Shown in pieces: positions 23,512 through 32,807 of a stretch of DNA of 64,000 nucleotides. The notes under the pieces are model-generated. The model was given only the letters and a program-made list of their open reading frames with translations. It did not search any database and was not told the DNA's origin. The position numbers were made by a program, and so were the translations under genes. Positions within the stretch are counted from its first letter, which is position 1. The number at the start of each line of letters is the position of its first letter. This DNA comes from Sandaracinus sp. (lineage in GTDB: Bacteria > Myxococcota_A > Polyangia > Polyangiales > Houyiibacteriaceae): NCBI GenBank assembly GCA_002699025.1, contig PABA01000145.1, positions 1-64,000 on the forward strand, written 5' to 3'.

Positions 23512-24378
23512 CTATGGCGCGAAGGCGAGCCAGGCGTCGGCGAGCTCGTCGGGCTTCTCCCAATGGAGCATGTGGCCGGCGCCCGCGATCTCGACGACCT
23601 CGTGGTCGGCGAGGCGGCCGTAGCGCTCGGCCTCGTCGGGGAGGCGGAAGCCCTTCTCCCCGAGCACGACGAGGGTCGGCACCGCGATGCGCTCGAGGAA
23701 GGCCCCGAAGATCTCGACGCGGAAGGGCATGGGCGAGGTGGTCCGGTGGAGCCGGTCGAAGCGCCAGAGGCGGCCCTCTCCCTCCTCGCCCTCGGCCGGG
23801 CGCGTCGCCTTCTCGGCGAGGAAGCGGCCCTTCTCCTCGTCGAGCTGCGGGTTCTGCATGCGCATGCGGCGGAGGCACTCGTCGAGGCTCAGCGGCCGCG
23901 GCGGACGGCGGCGGCCCCGCACCTTCGCCACGGAGCTCAGCCAGGCCTCGAACTTCGTCGGCGCCTTCTCGAGCTCCCAGGCGGGCGGGCCGAGGCCCTC
24001 GACGAGCGTGAGCGAGGCCAGCCGGTCGGAGCGGAGCCCGGCGAACATGGTCGACACGGTCCCGCCCATGGAGTGGCCGATCAGGTGCACGGGCTCGTCC
24101 ATGAGCCGGAGCTGCGGGAGGAGCTCGTCGAGGTCGAGGACGTAGTCGGGGAAGTGGTAGTAGCCGCCGGCGCCGACGTGCTCGGTCTCGCCGTGGCCGC
24201 GCCAGTCCCACGCGACGCAGCGGTAGCCGGCGGCCTGGAGGCGCTCGGCCACCCAGCGCCAGCTCCAGCCGAGGTCGAGGAAGCCGTGCGCGAGGAGCAC
24301 GGTCGGGCCCTCGGCCTCCCAGCTCAGGACGTGGTGGGCGAGGCCGTTCGCCCGGACCACGCGCTCGCGCACGCTCAT
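23512..24378 (-). CDS. Alpha/beta-fold hydrolase
   Basis: A 288-residue alpha/beta hydrolase, probably cytoplasmic. It shows the oxyanion motif LLAHGFLDLGWSW (about residues 28-40), WDWRGHGETE (about 55-64), the nucleophile elbow LIGHSMGGT (about 98-106) and the C-terminal GAGHMLHWEKPDEL with the catalytic His. The acid is probably in VVLGEKGFRLPDE or the preceding loop. Such enzymes are esterases, lactonases or related hydrolases; the substrate is unknown. Its ATG overlaps the stop of the oxidase gene by 4 bases (ATGA), so the two are co-translated and may act on related metabolites. Confidence 0.88.
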   Translation of the reverse strand: MSVRERVVRANGLAHHVLSWEAEGPTVLLAHGFLDLGWSWRWVAERLQAAGYRCVAWDWRGHGETEHVGAGGYYHFPDYVLDLDELLPQLRLMDEPVHLIGHSMGGTVSTMFAGLRSDRLASLTLVEGLGPPAWELEKAPTKFEAWLSSVAKVRGRRRPPRPLSLDECLRRMRMQNPQLDEEKGRFLAEKATRPAEGEEGEGRLWRFDRLHRTTSPMPFRVEIFGAFLERIAVPTLVVLGEKGFRLPDEAERYGRLADHEVVEIAGAGHMLHWEKPDELADAWLAFAP

Positions 24379-25526
24379 GCGGCCTCCGCGAAGCGCCGCG
24401 GGTCGACGTCGGCCGCCTCGGGCGGGAGCGCGTCCCCGGCGAGGGCGGCGCGGATCAGCTCGGCGGTCATGGGCGCGAGGAGGATGCCGTTGCGGAAGTG
24501 GCCGCTGGCGAGCCAGAGGTGCTCCGGGCCGGCGGGCCCGACGAGGGGCAGGCCGTCGGCCGTGCCGGGGCGGAAGCTCGACCAGTGGTCGAGGATGGGC
24601 GCGTGGGCCAGGCGCGGGGCGACGGCCGTGGCGATGTCCACGATGGAGCGCATGCCGCCGAGGGTGACGGAGCGCTCGAAGCCGACGCGCTCCTCGGTCG
24701 AGCCGCAGAGCACGCGGCCGTCGGGGCGGGTCACGACGTAGCCGCCGGCGCCGAAGACGACGCGGCGGAAGAGCGGCGGGCGGGTCTGGGTCGCCACGAT
24801 CTGGCCGCGCACGGGGTGGAGCCCGGCGGCGGCGAGCTCCAGGCCGGGGACGAGGTGCGTCCAGCTCCCGGCGGCGACGATGATGTGCTCGGCCTCGAGG
24901 CGCTCCCCGCCGACGTGCACGCCGCGCGCGCGGCCGCCCTCGACGATGACGTCCCGGACGACGGCGCCGCTGCGGAAGGTGACGCCGGCGCGCTCGGCGG
25001 CGACGGCGAGCCCCCGGAGGAAGAGCCGCGGCTCGAGCTGGGCCTCCTCGGGGAGGTCGATGGCGGCGCTGACGGAGGGGTGGAGCGCGGGCTCGCGGCG
25101 GCGGGCCTCGTCGCCGCCGAGGGCCTCGACCTTCGCCCGACCCTCGAGGAGCGCGGCGTGGTCGCGGAGGGCGGCCTCCTCGGCCTCGCCGCGGGCGACG
25201 CGCATCACCCCGCAGCGGCGGAAGCCGACGTCGATGCCGTGGTCGTCCCGGAGCTGCTGGGCGAGCTCGGCGTGGAGCTGCCGGGAGCGGATGCCGAGCG
25301 AGAGGATGGTCCGGGCGCGGGGGCGCGGGCCGGGGTGCGGATGCCCCGCGTCGTGGCCGTGGTGCGCCTCGACGGCCGGGCCGAGGATGCCGGCGGCGGC
25401 GCTCGAGGCCTCGGCGCCGGGCACGGAGCGCTCGAGCACGAGCGGGCGGCGGCCGTCCTCGGCCAGGCGGAGGGCCGCCATGCAGCCCATCACGCCGCCG
25501 CCGACCACGATCACGTCGGGAGACAT
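24375..25526 (-). CDS. FAD-dependent glycine/D-amino-acid oxidase (ThiO-like)
   Basis: A 383-residue DAO-family flavoprotein. The FAD dinucleotide fold is at the N-terminus (DVIVVGGGVMGCMAALRLAE, residues 4-23) with ERSVPGAEASSAAAGIL following. The substrate/FAD C-terminal part contains HPVRGQIVATQT, PDGRVLCGSTEE and GHFRNGILLAPMTA, the pattern of ThiO glycine oxidases used for dehydroglycine in thiazole synthesis. No thiS/thiG is adjacent, so D-amino-acid or N-alkyl-glycine oxidation is equally possible. Unusual is a His-rich insertion HHGHDAGHPHP near residue 56. It is first in a two-gene operon with the alpha/beta hydrolase. Confidence 0.85.
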   Translation of the reverse strand: MSPDVIVVGGGVMGCMAALRLAEDGRRPLVLERSVPGAEASSAAAGILGPAVEAHHGHDAGHPHPGPRPRARTILSLGIRSRQLHAELAQQLRDDHGIDVGFRRCGVMRVARGEAEEAALRDHAALLEGRAKVEALGGDEARRREPALHPSVSAAIDLPEEAQLEPRLFLRGLAVAAERAGVTFRSGAVVRDVIVEGGRARGVHVGGERLEAEHIIVAAGSWTHLVPGLELAAAGLHPVRGQIVATQTRPPLFRRVVFGAGGYVVTRPDGRVLCGSTEERVGFERSVTLGGMRSIVDIATAVAPRLAHAPILDHWSSFRPGTADGLPLVGPAGPEHLWLASGHFRNGILLAPMTAELIRAALAGDALPPEAADVDPRRFAEAA

Positions 25527-25599
25527 GGGCGGAGAGTAGAGCGGGCGGGACGGCCGTCAACGCGGGGCGGCGGCGCGTGCGCTTCGCCGCCGGGCGCTC

Positions 25600-25845
25600 G
25601 CACGGGGCCGGGGGTCGGGGAACTGAGGCAAGTCCGACCGAGTGGGCGGCGCGTCCACCGTCTCGGACGCGGCGGCGCGGGGCGCTCGCCTCTTTCGCTG
25701 GAGGGAAGGCGGCGCGCGTGCACCGTCTCGGGCGGTTCGCCGCGGGGCGCTCGCTTCGCTCGCTGGAGGGGTCGGGGGTCGGGGAACTGGGGTGTGTCCG
25801 ACCGAGTGGGCGGCGGGTCCACCGTCTCGGGCGCCTCGGCGCGCC
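25600..25845. repeat. Imperfect tandem repeats between ThiO-like and OMP genes
   Basis: Blocks GTCGGGGAACTG, GTCCGACCGAGTGGGCGGCG, CACCGTCTCGG and GGGCGCTCGC each occur two or three times between 25600 and 25845. Similar TCGGGGAACT blocks occur near 84 and 3155. The whole 25527-25999 gap looks non-coding; nothing else was recognised in it. Confidence 0.7.
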
Positions 25846-25999
25846 CGGGACCGACCCAGGGACCTCGCGGCGTCTCGAAGCCCGAGCGGCCGGAGAGGCT
25901 GTCGCCCCGACGTGAGACGAGCCGTGGCGCGCTCGGCGCCACGGCTCGCTCGGCGGGATTCCCCGGATCCGCTTCCGCGCCGGACCGGAGGGCTGGCGC

Positions 26000-26983
26000 T
26001 CAGTTCAGGCCGACGTTCAGGCTGCCGCCGAGGAAGAAGCCGCTGACGATGTCGAAGCCGCCGTTCACGTTGATGACTAGCTGCTTGATCGGCTTGATGC
26101 GGAACCCGAGCTGCGGAGCGATACGGAACCACACGTTCGGCACGCTGCCGCCGTTCGCCCACTTGGGCTCGGTTCCGTAGTCGCCGCCTGCTTCACAGTA
26201 GAGAGGGTCTGGGGTGCTTGGTGCCGCACAGGGAGCCCACCCGTCGATGCTGTCAGGGCCATCGCTCTCATACGCCTCTCTACGTTGCAGCTCATCGAAG
26301 ACGACCCCGAGGCCGATTCCGAGGCCGTACTGGATCGAGAAGATGTCGTTGAAGGCCGTCCCCCACATGAAATCTGCGCCAACGAAGATGGTCTTGAGGC
26401 TGGAGTTGATGAACTCGGTCTCTTGAATCGTGTCGCCTGGACCGCGGAAGGGTCCCTCGACCGCGTAGGTCTGGTACCAAGCCCGCGCGACGATGTCGAA
26501 GCCGTCTTTCCGGTAGGTGAACTGGAGGCCCAAAGCCGGGTTGCTCGCCGGCTGGGCGAGATCCGTGAAGAGGTCGATGATGAACTCGGGCGTCCAGGTG
26601 TGGAAGTAGCCGACGCCGAGGAAGTAGTAGGCGCGGGTCGGGTCCTCATACGGATCGGTGCTAGACCGAACCGTCTCCGTGCCGAGCTGCTCCTCGGCGA
26701 TCACCTGCTCATCTCTGATGAGGCCGGACTCGGTCGGGTCGCCCATGTCCGGCTCCGCTTCGCCCTCGCCGGCGGGCTCCTCCGCCGCCGCGGCCGCCTC
26801 CTCGGGTGGGGGGGCCGCCGGAGCCGCCGAGCGCGCCGCCGGGTCCGCCGGGGACGCGTCGTCCATGGCGGGCTGGGCCCCGCCCTCCTCCTCGTCACCG
26901 AGCTGCGCCGCCGCGGGCGCGATGGGCGTCAGCGCGAGCGCCGCCGCCACGACAATCCAAGTACCGAAATCAAGCCGGAGCAT
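26000..26983 (-). CDS. Predicted outer-membrane beta-barrel lipid-facing protein
   Basis: A 327-residue exported protein: signal peptide to about residue 27 (ALTPIAPAAAQ), an acidic Ala/Pro/Glu-rich linker to about residue 90, then about 230 residues with alternating aromatic/hydrophobic strands such as YYFLGVGYFHTWTPEFIIDL, LGLQFTYRKDGFDIVARAWY and GLGIGLGVVFDEL, ending GGSLNVGLN. This looks like a small beta-barrel. Two Cys in a loop (APCAAPSTPDPLYCEAG) probably pair. The C-terminal residue is Asn rather than Phe. The coding region is noticeably lower in GC in the barrel half than its neighbours. No specific family recognised. The frame stays open upstream only because of repeats. Confidence 0.7.
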   Translation of the reverse strand: MLRLDFGTWIVVAAALALTPIAPAAAQLGDEEEGGAQPAMDDASPADPAARSAAPAAPPPEEAAAAAEEPAGEGEAEPDMGDPTESGLIRDEQVIAEEQLGTETVRSSTDPYEDPTRAYYFLGVGYFHTWTPEFIIDLFTDLAQPASNPALGLQFTYRKDGFDIVARAWYQTYAVEGPFRGPGDTIQETEFINSSLKTIFVGADFMWGTAFNDIFSIQYGLGIGLGVVFDELQRREAYESDGPDSIDGWAPCAAPSTPDPLYCEAGGDYGTEPKWANGGSVPNVWFRIAPQLGFRIKPIKQLVINVNGGFDIVSGFFLGGSLNVGLN

Positions 26984-27109
26984 CTCAACCCTCCGCCCGC
27001 GAGGGTACTCGCGCGCATGCGCCAGGTCCAAGTGGCGGACCCCGACGCCGTGAGCGCGCGCAGCGCCGGCCGCTTGCGGGCCCCCGGGCGCCGTGAAACC
27101 TTCGCCCCC

Positions 27110-28267
27110 ATGAGCCGCCGCCCCCTCCTCGCGCTCTTCGGGGTCGCCTCCGCCGGCGCCCTCGCGCTGACCGCCGCGCCCGAAGGCGCCGCCCAGCCGA
27201 GCGCCATGGACGCCCGGAGCACCATGGAGGCCACCGCCATGGAGGCCACCGCCATGGACCCGACGGCCCCCACGAGCGCGATGGTGGCCGAGGGCGCGCC
27301 GAGCCCCGCCCGCAGCGCCGCCGACGAGGCCCGCCGCGCCCGCGTCTACGCCGAGGTCGGCGAGGTCACGATCACCGTCGGCGACATCGAGGACGCGATC
27401 GCCAAGCAGTCCCCCTTCCTGCGCACCCGCTACCGCGACCCGCGCCGCCTCCGCGAGCTCGCCGACTCGCTCGTGCGCTTTGAGCTCCTCGCCCGCGCCG
27501 CCGAGGAGCGCGACTACGACGAGAACCCGGTCGTCGTCCGTGCCGTGAAGCAGATCGCGGTGCAGCAGCTCATCGAGCGCGAGTTCGACCGGCGCATCAC
27601 CCGCGAGTCGATCACCGACGAGGAGATCCAGGCCTACTACGACGCGCACGCCGACGAGTTCTCCCGGCCCGAGATGGTGCGCGCGAGCCACATCCTCCTC
27701 GCGAGCCGCGACGACGCCGAGGAGCTCTTGAACGAGGCGCGCGACGCCGACGCCCGCGGCTTCCGGCAGCTCGCCCGGGAGCACTCCATCGACACGGAGA
27801 CGAAGCTCCGCGGCGGCGACCTGCGCTACTTCACGCGGGACGGGCGCGCCGCCGGGGCCCGCGAGGACGACACGCCCGTCGACGCGACGCTCGTCGAGGC
27901 CGCCTTCGGCGTGGAAGAGGTCGGCGGCGTGGCGCGAGAGCCGGTGCGGGTCGGGGAGCACTGGAGCATCGTGAAGCTCACGGGGCGCCGGCCCGCCGAG
28001 ACGCGCAGCCTCGAGCAGGCGTCCGAGGGCATCCGGCTCCGGCTGTGGCGCGAGAAGCGGCAGAACGCCATCGACACCTTCGTGAGCGAGCTGCGGCAAG
28101 CGCACCCGCCCGAGATGCACGCGGATCGCATGCGCGCCATCCGCCTGGACCCGGCCGCGCCGGGCGAGCGCCTCCCCACCGGCGCCCACCACGGTCGTCC
28201 CGCGGCCGGCGACGAGGGTGGCGGCGACGAGAGCGAGAGCGCCGGAGACCAGGCCGCCGAGGACTGA
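27110..28267 (+). CDS. Parvulin-type peptidyl-prolyl isomerase (SurA/PrsA-like)
   Basis: A 385-residue exported PPIase. A signal peptide (MSRRPLLALFGVASAGALAL) is followed by a Met/Ala/Thr-rich repeat (TMEATAMEATAMDP), a SurA-N-like helical chaperone part (residues about 80-175, with VYAEVGEVTITVGDIEDAI) and one parvulin domain (ASHILLASRDDAEELLNEA, then GGDLRYFTRDG, about 195-300). The C-terminus is a disordered Gly/Asp/Glu tail. It would assist folding of outer-membrane proteins in the periplasm and is divergent from a predicted barrel protein, which fits. ATG 27110 is the first that gives a signal peptide. Confidence 0.92.
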   Translation: MSRRPLLALFGVASAGALALTAAPEGAAQPSAMDARSTMEATAMEATAMDPTAPTSAMVAEGAPSPARSAADEARRARVYAEVGEVTITVGDIEDAIAKQSPFLRTRYRDPRRLRELADSLVRFELLARAAEERDYDENPVVVRAVKQIAVQQLIEREFDRRITRESITDEEIQAYYDAHADEFSRPEMVRASHILLASRDDAEELLNEARDADARGFRQLAREHSIDTETKLRGGDLRYFTRDGRAAGAREDDTPVDATLVEAAFGVEEVGGVAREPVRVGEHWSIVKLTGRRPAETRSLEQASEGIRLRLWREKRQNAIDTFVSELRQAHPPEMHADRMRAIRLDPAAPGERLPTGAHHGRPAAGDEGGGDESESAGDQAAED

Positions 28268-28321
28268 CTCCGCGAGCCGCTCCGCTCGCGCTCTCCGAAG
28301 AGTCGGCGGCGACCCCGCACC

Positions 28322-28785
28322 GAGGGCGGGTCGGATCGCCCCCGAGCCGCGAGCAGGAGCCCGGGCCGCGAGCCCAAGCCGCGAGCAGGAGCCCAAGCTC
28401 GAGCGCGGAGCCCGAGCTGGGAGCCAAGCTGCGCGCGGGAGCTCGAGCGTGGAGCCCGAGCTGGGAGCCAAGCTGCGAGCGGGAGCTCGAGCGTGGAGCC
28501 CGAGCCGCGAGCCCATGCTCGAGCTGGGAGCCCGAGCTTCGAGCCCAAGCTCGAGCGCGGAGCCCGAGCCGCGAGCCCGAGCAGGAGCCCAAGCCGCGAA
28601 CCGGGGGCCCGTGCCGCGAGTAGGAGCCCGAGCGCGGAGCCCAAGCCGCGAGGGGAGCCCGAGCGCGGAGCCCGAGCCGCGAGCCCAAGCTCGAGCTGGG
28701 AGCCCAAGCCGGAAGCACCAGCACAGAGCCCGAGGCATGAGCTCGAGCCGGAGCCCGAGCCACGAGCTCGAGCGCAGCTTCGTCT
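28322..28785. repeat. Large GAGCNN hexamer array
   Basis: About 460 bases of plus-strand hexamers of the type GAGCCC, GAGCTG, GAGCCG and GAGCGC, with longer-range repeats such as GGAGCCCGAGCTGGGAGCC. It occupies most of the 28268-28947 gap after the parvulin gene. Frames on both strands stay open through it, so apparent ORFs here are artefacts of the repeat. The rest of the gap (28786-28947) shows nothing recognisable. Confidence 0.88.
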
Positions 28786-28947
28786 GACCCCTCAGCCGGG
28801 GGGCGCCCCGACGGCGCCTCCCGGCCGCCGTTCATGCCGCAGCGGAGGGAGCGGGCTGCGATGCCTGGAGCGCGCACGGCGAGGCCATCCGGCCACTCGG
28901 GCGCAGCGACGACCGGAGCGCCATGGCGAGCGCCGGCGAGCGCCGAA

Positions 28948-30360
28948 TCAATCCGCCGTGATGCCGTACTTCTTCATCAGCTTGCGGAAATACTTCCGGT
29001 CGATCTCCGCCTCGCGCGCCGCGTGGCTGATGTTCCCGTCGTTCCGCCGCAGGAGCGCCTCGATGTAGTCCTTCTCGAAGGTGGAGACCCACTCCTCCTT
29101 CGCCTCCTTGAAGGGGTTGTCCACGTCGGGCTTGAGCTGGTTCGGCGCCGGCCCCTTCTCCACGTGCGTCGGCTCCTCGTGGATGGGCCGGTGCGCGACG
29201 GCGATGTGGTCGGGCAGGTCACGCACCTCGATGCTGTCGCTCTCGGCGAAGCTCACGGCGCGCTCGACCATGTTCAACAGCTCGCGCACGTTGCCGGGCC
29301 AGTCGTATTCGAGCACCCGGTCGAGCGCCTCGCGGCTGATCTGCCGCACGTGCTGCCCGCCGTCCTGCGTCTGGTTGAAGCGCCCGGTCTTCAGGAAGCG
29401 CTGGATCAGCAGCGGGATGTCGTCCTTGCGCTCGCGCAGCGGCGGCAGGATCAGCCGCACCACGCTGAGCCGGTAGAAGAGGTCCTCGCGGAAGCGCCCC
29501 GCCCGCACCTCCTCCTCGAGGTCCCGGTTCGTCGCCGCCACCACCCGCACGTCCACCTTGATCGGCTTCGTCCCGCCGACCCGCTTCACCTCGCGCTGCT
29601 CCAGCACGCGCAGCAGCTTCGGCTGCAGGTCGAGCTGCAGCTCGCCGAGCTCGTCGAGGAAGACGGTCCCGCCGTGGGCCATCTCGAAGACGCCCTGGCG
29701 CGTGCTCACGGCGCCGGTGAAGGACCCCTTCTCGTGCCCGAAGAGCTCGCTCTCGATCAGGTTCTCCGGCACGGCGCCGCAGTCGAAGACCATGAAGGGG
29801 CCGTTCGAGCGCCGGGACGCCATGTGCACGCTCCGCGCGACGACCTCCTTGCCCGTCCCCGTCTCGCCCTCGATGACGACCGTCGCGTCCGTCGGCGCGA
29901 TCTTCTCGAGGATCGCGTAGATCTCGCGCATCTTAGGGTCGCGCCCGATGATGTCCTGGAAGCGCGACTTGTCGCTCGGGACGATGCGGAAGGTCTCGTC
30001 GCTCGCCACGAAGCGGAGCTCGCTCGTGCCGAGCTGGATCGTGCAGCCGGGCTTCAGCCAGCCCTCGCGGATGCGCACCCGGTTGATGAACGTGCCGTTC
30101 GTCGAGTCGAGGTCCCGCAGCAGGTACTGGCCGCCCTCGGTGAAGATGCGGCAGTGGTTCCGGCTCACGGTCTCGTCGCGGATGACGAGGTCGTTGTCGT
30201 CGGACGCGCCGATGGTGATCGTGTCGCGCTGGTCGAAGGTGTGCGTCTCGACCTTGTCGCCCTTCACCACCTCGAGCTTGCAGCGCCGGAGCGTGAGCTC
30301 CTTGGGCCGGCCGTCGATGTAGTGGAGCTTGGTCGGTTCCGGTGCAGAGGGCGTGGGCAT
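28948..30360 (-). CDS. FHA-domain sigma54-dependent transcriptional activator
   Basis: A 470-residue bacterial enhancer-binding protein with an FHA input domain instead of a receiver. The FHA core ([35 protein letters not shown]; about residues 48-95) binds phosphothreonine, so control by a Ser/Thr kinase is likely. The AAA+ domain has GETGTGKE (Walker A), the sigma54 loop as GSFTGA rather than [18 protein letters not shown] (Walker B), and an R-finger region DLFYRLSV. The C-terminal HTH is [20 protein letters not shown], Fis type. This FHA-NtrC class is especially common in Myxococcota. A receptor Ser/Thr kinase is encoded at 45775 in this window but is not linked. Confidence 0.95.
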   Translation of the reverse strand: MPTPSAPEPTKLHYIDGRPKELTLRRCKLEVVKGDKVETHTFDQRDTITIGASDDNDLVIRDETVSRNHCRIFTEGGQYLLRDLDSTNGTFINRVRIREGWLKPGCTIQLGTSELRFVASDETFRIVPSDKSRFQDIIGRDPKMREIYAILEKIAPTDATVVIEGETGTGKEVVARSVHMASRRSNGPFMVFDCGAVPENLIESELFGHEKGSFTGAVSTRQGVFEMAHGGTVFLDELGELQLDLQPKLLRVLEQREVKRVGGTKPIKVDVRVVAATNRDLEEEVRAGRFREDLFYRLSVVRLILPPLRERKDDIPLLIQRFLKTGRFNQTQDGGQHVRQISREALDRVLEYDWPGNVRELLNMVERAVSFAESDSIEVRDLPDHIAVAHRPIHEEPTHVEKGPAPNQLKPDVDNPFKEAKEEWVSTFEKDYIEALLRRNDGNISHAAREAEIDRKYFRKLMKKYGITAD

Positions 30361-30697
30361 CGAGCGATCCGCACGCTACTGCCTGGGTCGGCTGGGGTCA
30401 ATGGTCCCCATGCGGGGAAAACCCCCGGGATCGCTGGGCTTGCGTGAGCGCTTGGCTGGTGCGGGAGCCTACCGAGTCGATGAAAACGTTCACCCGCGAA
30501 GGAACGCGGCGCGGGGGAGGGGCGTCCGGGCGAGGGGACGGCCGCGGACCCCAGCCGACCCGGGAGGCGAGCCGCGGCGTCGGCGCGAAGGCCCGTCCCA
30601 AGGGCGAGGGCCCGCGCGAAATACCGCGGCCCCGTCCCCCGTACCCGACACCAGCCCACCGCCCGGCCACCCAGCCCACCACCCCGGAGCCCCTCCC
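30361..30697. other. Gap without gene, 5' of both flanking genes
   Basis: This 337-bp stretch is upstream of the FHA activator (minus) and the small membrane protein (plus). It has a short hairpin TCCCC-ATGC-GGGGA at 30405-30418 followed by AAA. No gene or convincing promoter hexamer was seen. Frames are open here but encode only Arg/Pro-rich sequence. Confidence 0.5.
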
Positions 30698-31225
30698 TTG
30701 CCCTACCTCGGCAGCACCGTCTTCTTCGTCGTCCTCGCCGCCACCCTCTCCCTCGCCCTCACCGGCTGGCTCCTCCTCACCCGCGCCCTCACCCCCCGCT
30801 TCGTCGTCGCCGCCCGCGACGCCTGGGCCCGCCGCCCCCTCTCCACCCTCCTCCTCGGCGCGGTCCTCGGCGCCGGCGCCACCCTCGTCGGCGTCGTCCT
30901 CCTGAAGACCGGCCTCCCCATCCTCCGCCTCGGCGGCGGCCTCCTCCTCGGCGCCCTGCTCCTCGCTTCCCTCGCCGGACTCACGGGCCTCGCGGAGCTC
31001 GTCGGCGCCCGCCTCCCCGGCCGGCACGACGACGCGAGCCCCTGGCGGCGCACCCTCCGCGGCGCCCTCGTCCTCGAGGCGAGCTTCGTCACCCCCCTCC
31101 TCGGCTGGCTCGCCTGGCTCCCCCTCGCCCTCCTCGGCGGCCTCGGCGCCTCCGCCCAGGCCGCCGGCGCCCGCCTCGCCCAGCGCCTCTCCGGCGCCCC
31201 GGAGCCGGCCGATGCGCAGGCGTGA
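30698..31225 (+). CDS. Small integral membrane protein of unknown function
   Basis: A 175-residue hydrophobic protein with about four membrane helices (STVFFVVLAATLSLALTGWL, LLLGAVLGAGATLVGVVLL, LLLGALLLASLAGLTGLAEL, and LLGWLAWLPLALLGGLGA). I placed the start at TTG 30698, because it begins just before the first helix and no ATG or GTG is suitable; this is tentative. Its stop overlaps the start of the DUF1800 gene by 14 bases, so it belongs to that operon. No family recognised. Confidence 0.6.
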   Translation: MPYLGSTVFFVVLAATLSLALTGWLLLTRALTPRFVVAARDAWARRPLSTLLLGAVLGAGATLVGVVLLKTGLPILRLGGGLLLGALLLASLAGLTGLAELVGARLPGRHDDASPWRRTLRGALVLEASFVTPLLGWLAWLPLALLGGLGASAQAAGARLAQRLSGAPEPADAQA

Positions 31226-32630
31226 CTGCCTCCTCCTCGGCGCCCAGGCCGGCGCCCTCGCCGGCTGCGGCCGCGCCGCCCGCCTCCTCGAGCCGGATCC
31301 GCCGCCCCTCCTCGACGCCCCCGCCTCCCGCTCCCTCGGCCGCCTCCTCCTGGACCGCGCCGCCTTCGGCCCGCGCCCCGGCGACGTCCCCCGCGTCGAC
31401 GCCGATCCCGGCGCCTGGCTCGAAGCCCAGCTCCACCCCGAGCGCCTCGACGACGCGGCCTGCGCCCTCCGCCTCGCCGGCCTCGACGCCTGGCACCTCC
31501 CCACCGAGCTGACGGCCGAGCTCCGCCCCGTCCACCTCGAGCGCCAGCTCGCCGCCCACGCCGTCCTCCGCGCGACCTACTCGCGCCGCCAGCTCCAGGA
31601 GGTCCTCGCCACCACCTGGGCCGATCACTTCCACGTCTCCACCGGCAAGGACGGCTGCCCCGGCCTGCTCCCGGCCCACCTCCGCGACGCCATCCGCCCG
31701 CACGTCCTCGGCCGCTTCGCCGACCTCCTCCGCGCCGCCACCCTCAGCCCGGCCATGCTCGTCTACCTCGACGGCCGCGCGAACACGGCGGACGCCCCGA
31801 ACGAGAACCACGCCCGCGAGCTCCTCGAGCTCCACGCCCTCGGCGTCGACGGCGGCTACACGCAGCGCGACGTGATGGAGCTCGCCCGCGCGCTCACCGG
31901 CTGGACGGTCCGGGCGCCCCGCGAGCGCCGCGGCCCGGGCGCCGTGGGCGCGCTCCGCTTCGACCCCGCCCGCCACGACGGCGGCCCGAAGACGCTCCTC
32001 GGCCGGCGCCTCCCCGCCGGCGGCGGTCGCCGCGACCTCGACCGCGCCCTCGGGATCCTCGTCGCCCACCCGAGCTGCGCCCGCCACGTGGCCCGCCGCC
32101 TGGTCCGCGCCCTCGCCGGCGCCCCGGCGCCGCCCGCCCTCCTCGAAGCGGCCACGCGTGCCTTCCGCGCGAGCGGCGGCGACCTCCGCCGCACCACCCG
32201 CGCCGTGCTCGCCCACCCCGGCCTCGTCGACACGCGCGGCGCCGTCCTCGCGCGCCCCTTCCGCTTCGTCGTCTCCGCCCTCCGCGCGACCGGCGCCGCG
32301 ACCCGCGCCGACGGCGACGTGCTCCTCCACCTCGAGGCCATGGGCCAGCGCCCGCACCGGCACCCGACCCCCGACGGCTACCCGCTCGAGGCCCGCCCCT
32401 GGCTCGGCTCTCTCAGCGCCCGCTGGCGCTTCGCCCACGCCCTCGCCCACGGCCGCCTGGACGACACGGACCCGGTCGCCCTCGGCCCGCTCCCCGCCCT
32501 GCCCGACGCGGACGCGCGCCACCTCCTCGGCCGCGCCCCCACGGCCGCCGAGCGCGCCGCCTTCGCGCCCCTCGCCCCCGCCGACCGGCTCGCCGCGATC
32601 CTCTCGAGCCCCGCCTACCAGACGTCGTGA
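31212..32630 (+). CDS. DUF1800 family exported protein
   Basis: A 472-residue DUF1800 protein. The N-terminus MRRRDCLLLGAQAGALAGC has a Tat-like RRxD start and a lipobox (LAGC, Cys19), so it may be a Tat-exported lipoprotein. Family hallmarks are LLDRAAFGPRPGDV, WADHFHVSTGKDG, PAMLVYLDGRANTADAPNEN (with the conserved NENHARELLELHALGVDGGY following, about residues 185-215) and MELARALTGWTV. Function of the family is unknown, but genes of this type are nearly always paired with DUF1501 genes, as here. GC content and use of C in third positions are extreme even for this genome. Confidence 0.93.
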   Translation: MRRRDCLLLGAQAGALAGCGRAARLLEPDPPPLLDAPASRSLGRLLLDRAAFGPRPGDVPRVDADPGAWLEAQLHPERLDDAACALRLAGLDAWHLPTELTAELRPVHLERQLAAHAVLRATYSRRQLQEVLATTWADHFHVSTGKDGCPGLLPAHLRDAIRPHVLGRFADLLRAATLSPAMLVYLDGRANTADAPNENHARELLELHALGVDGGYTQRDVMELARALTGWTVRAPRERRGPGAVGALRFDPARHDGGPKTLLGRRLPAGGGRRDLDRALGILVAHPSCARHVARRLVRALAGAPAPPALLEAATRAFRASGGDLRRTTRAVLAHPGLVDTRGAVLARPFRFVVSALRATGAATRADGDVLLHLEAMGQRPHRHPTPDGYPLEARPWLGSLSARWRFAHALAHGRLDDTDPVALGPLPALPDADARHLLGRAPTAAERAAFAPLAPADRLAAILSSPAYQTS

Positions 32631-32728
32631 CCGCGCCGCCCCACCCGCGCGAGGTCGCCGCGCCCATCGCCCCCGACGCCCGGCTCCCTCCACGCATGCG
32701 CTGCTCTTCGCGTCGCACCCGCGCGTCC

Positions 32729-32803
32729 GTGCCCCCGAAGCCCGTACCCCCGAAGCCCGTGCCCCCGAAACCCGAGCGCCCGAAGCCCGGGCCCCCGGAG
32801 CCC
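32729..32803. repeat. 5 x 15-bp repeat in front of the DUF1501 start codon
   Basis: Five contiguous 15-mers, consensus GTGCCCCCGAAGCCC, end 4 bases before the ATG at 32808, exactly where the ribosome-binding site should be. No purine-rich Shine-Dalgarno is left in this position except GGAG within the last unit. Confidence 0.85.
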
Positions 32804-32807
32804 GCCC

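Noticed and set aside
26984-28738. N-terminal extension giving a 912-residue version of the outer-membrane protein
   Set aside because: The extension runs antisense through the parvulin gene and the hexamer array; the signal peptide of the 327-residue version is the natural start.
28218-28787. Small Ser/Pro/Glu-repeat proteins on the plus strand in the hexamer array
   Set aside because: All frames are open because of the repeat; no start signal and no non-repetitive part.
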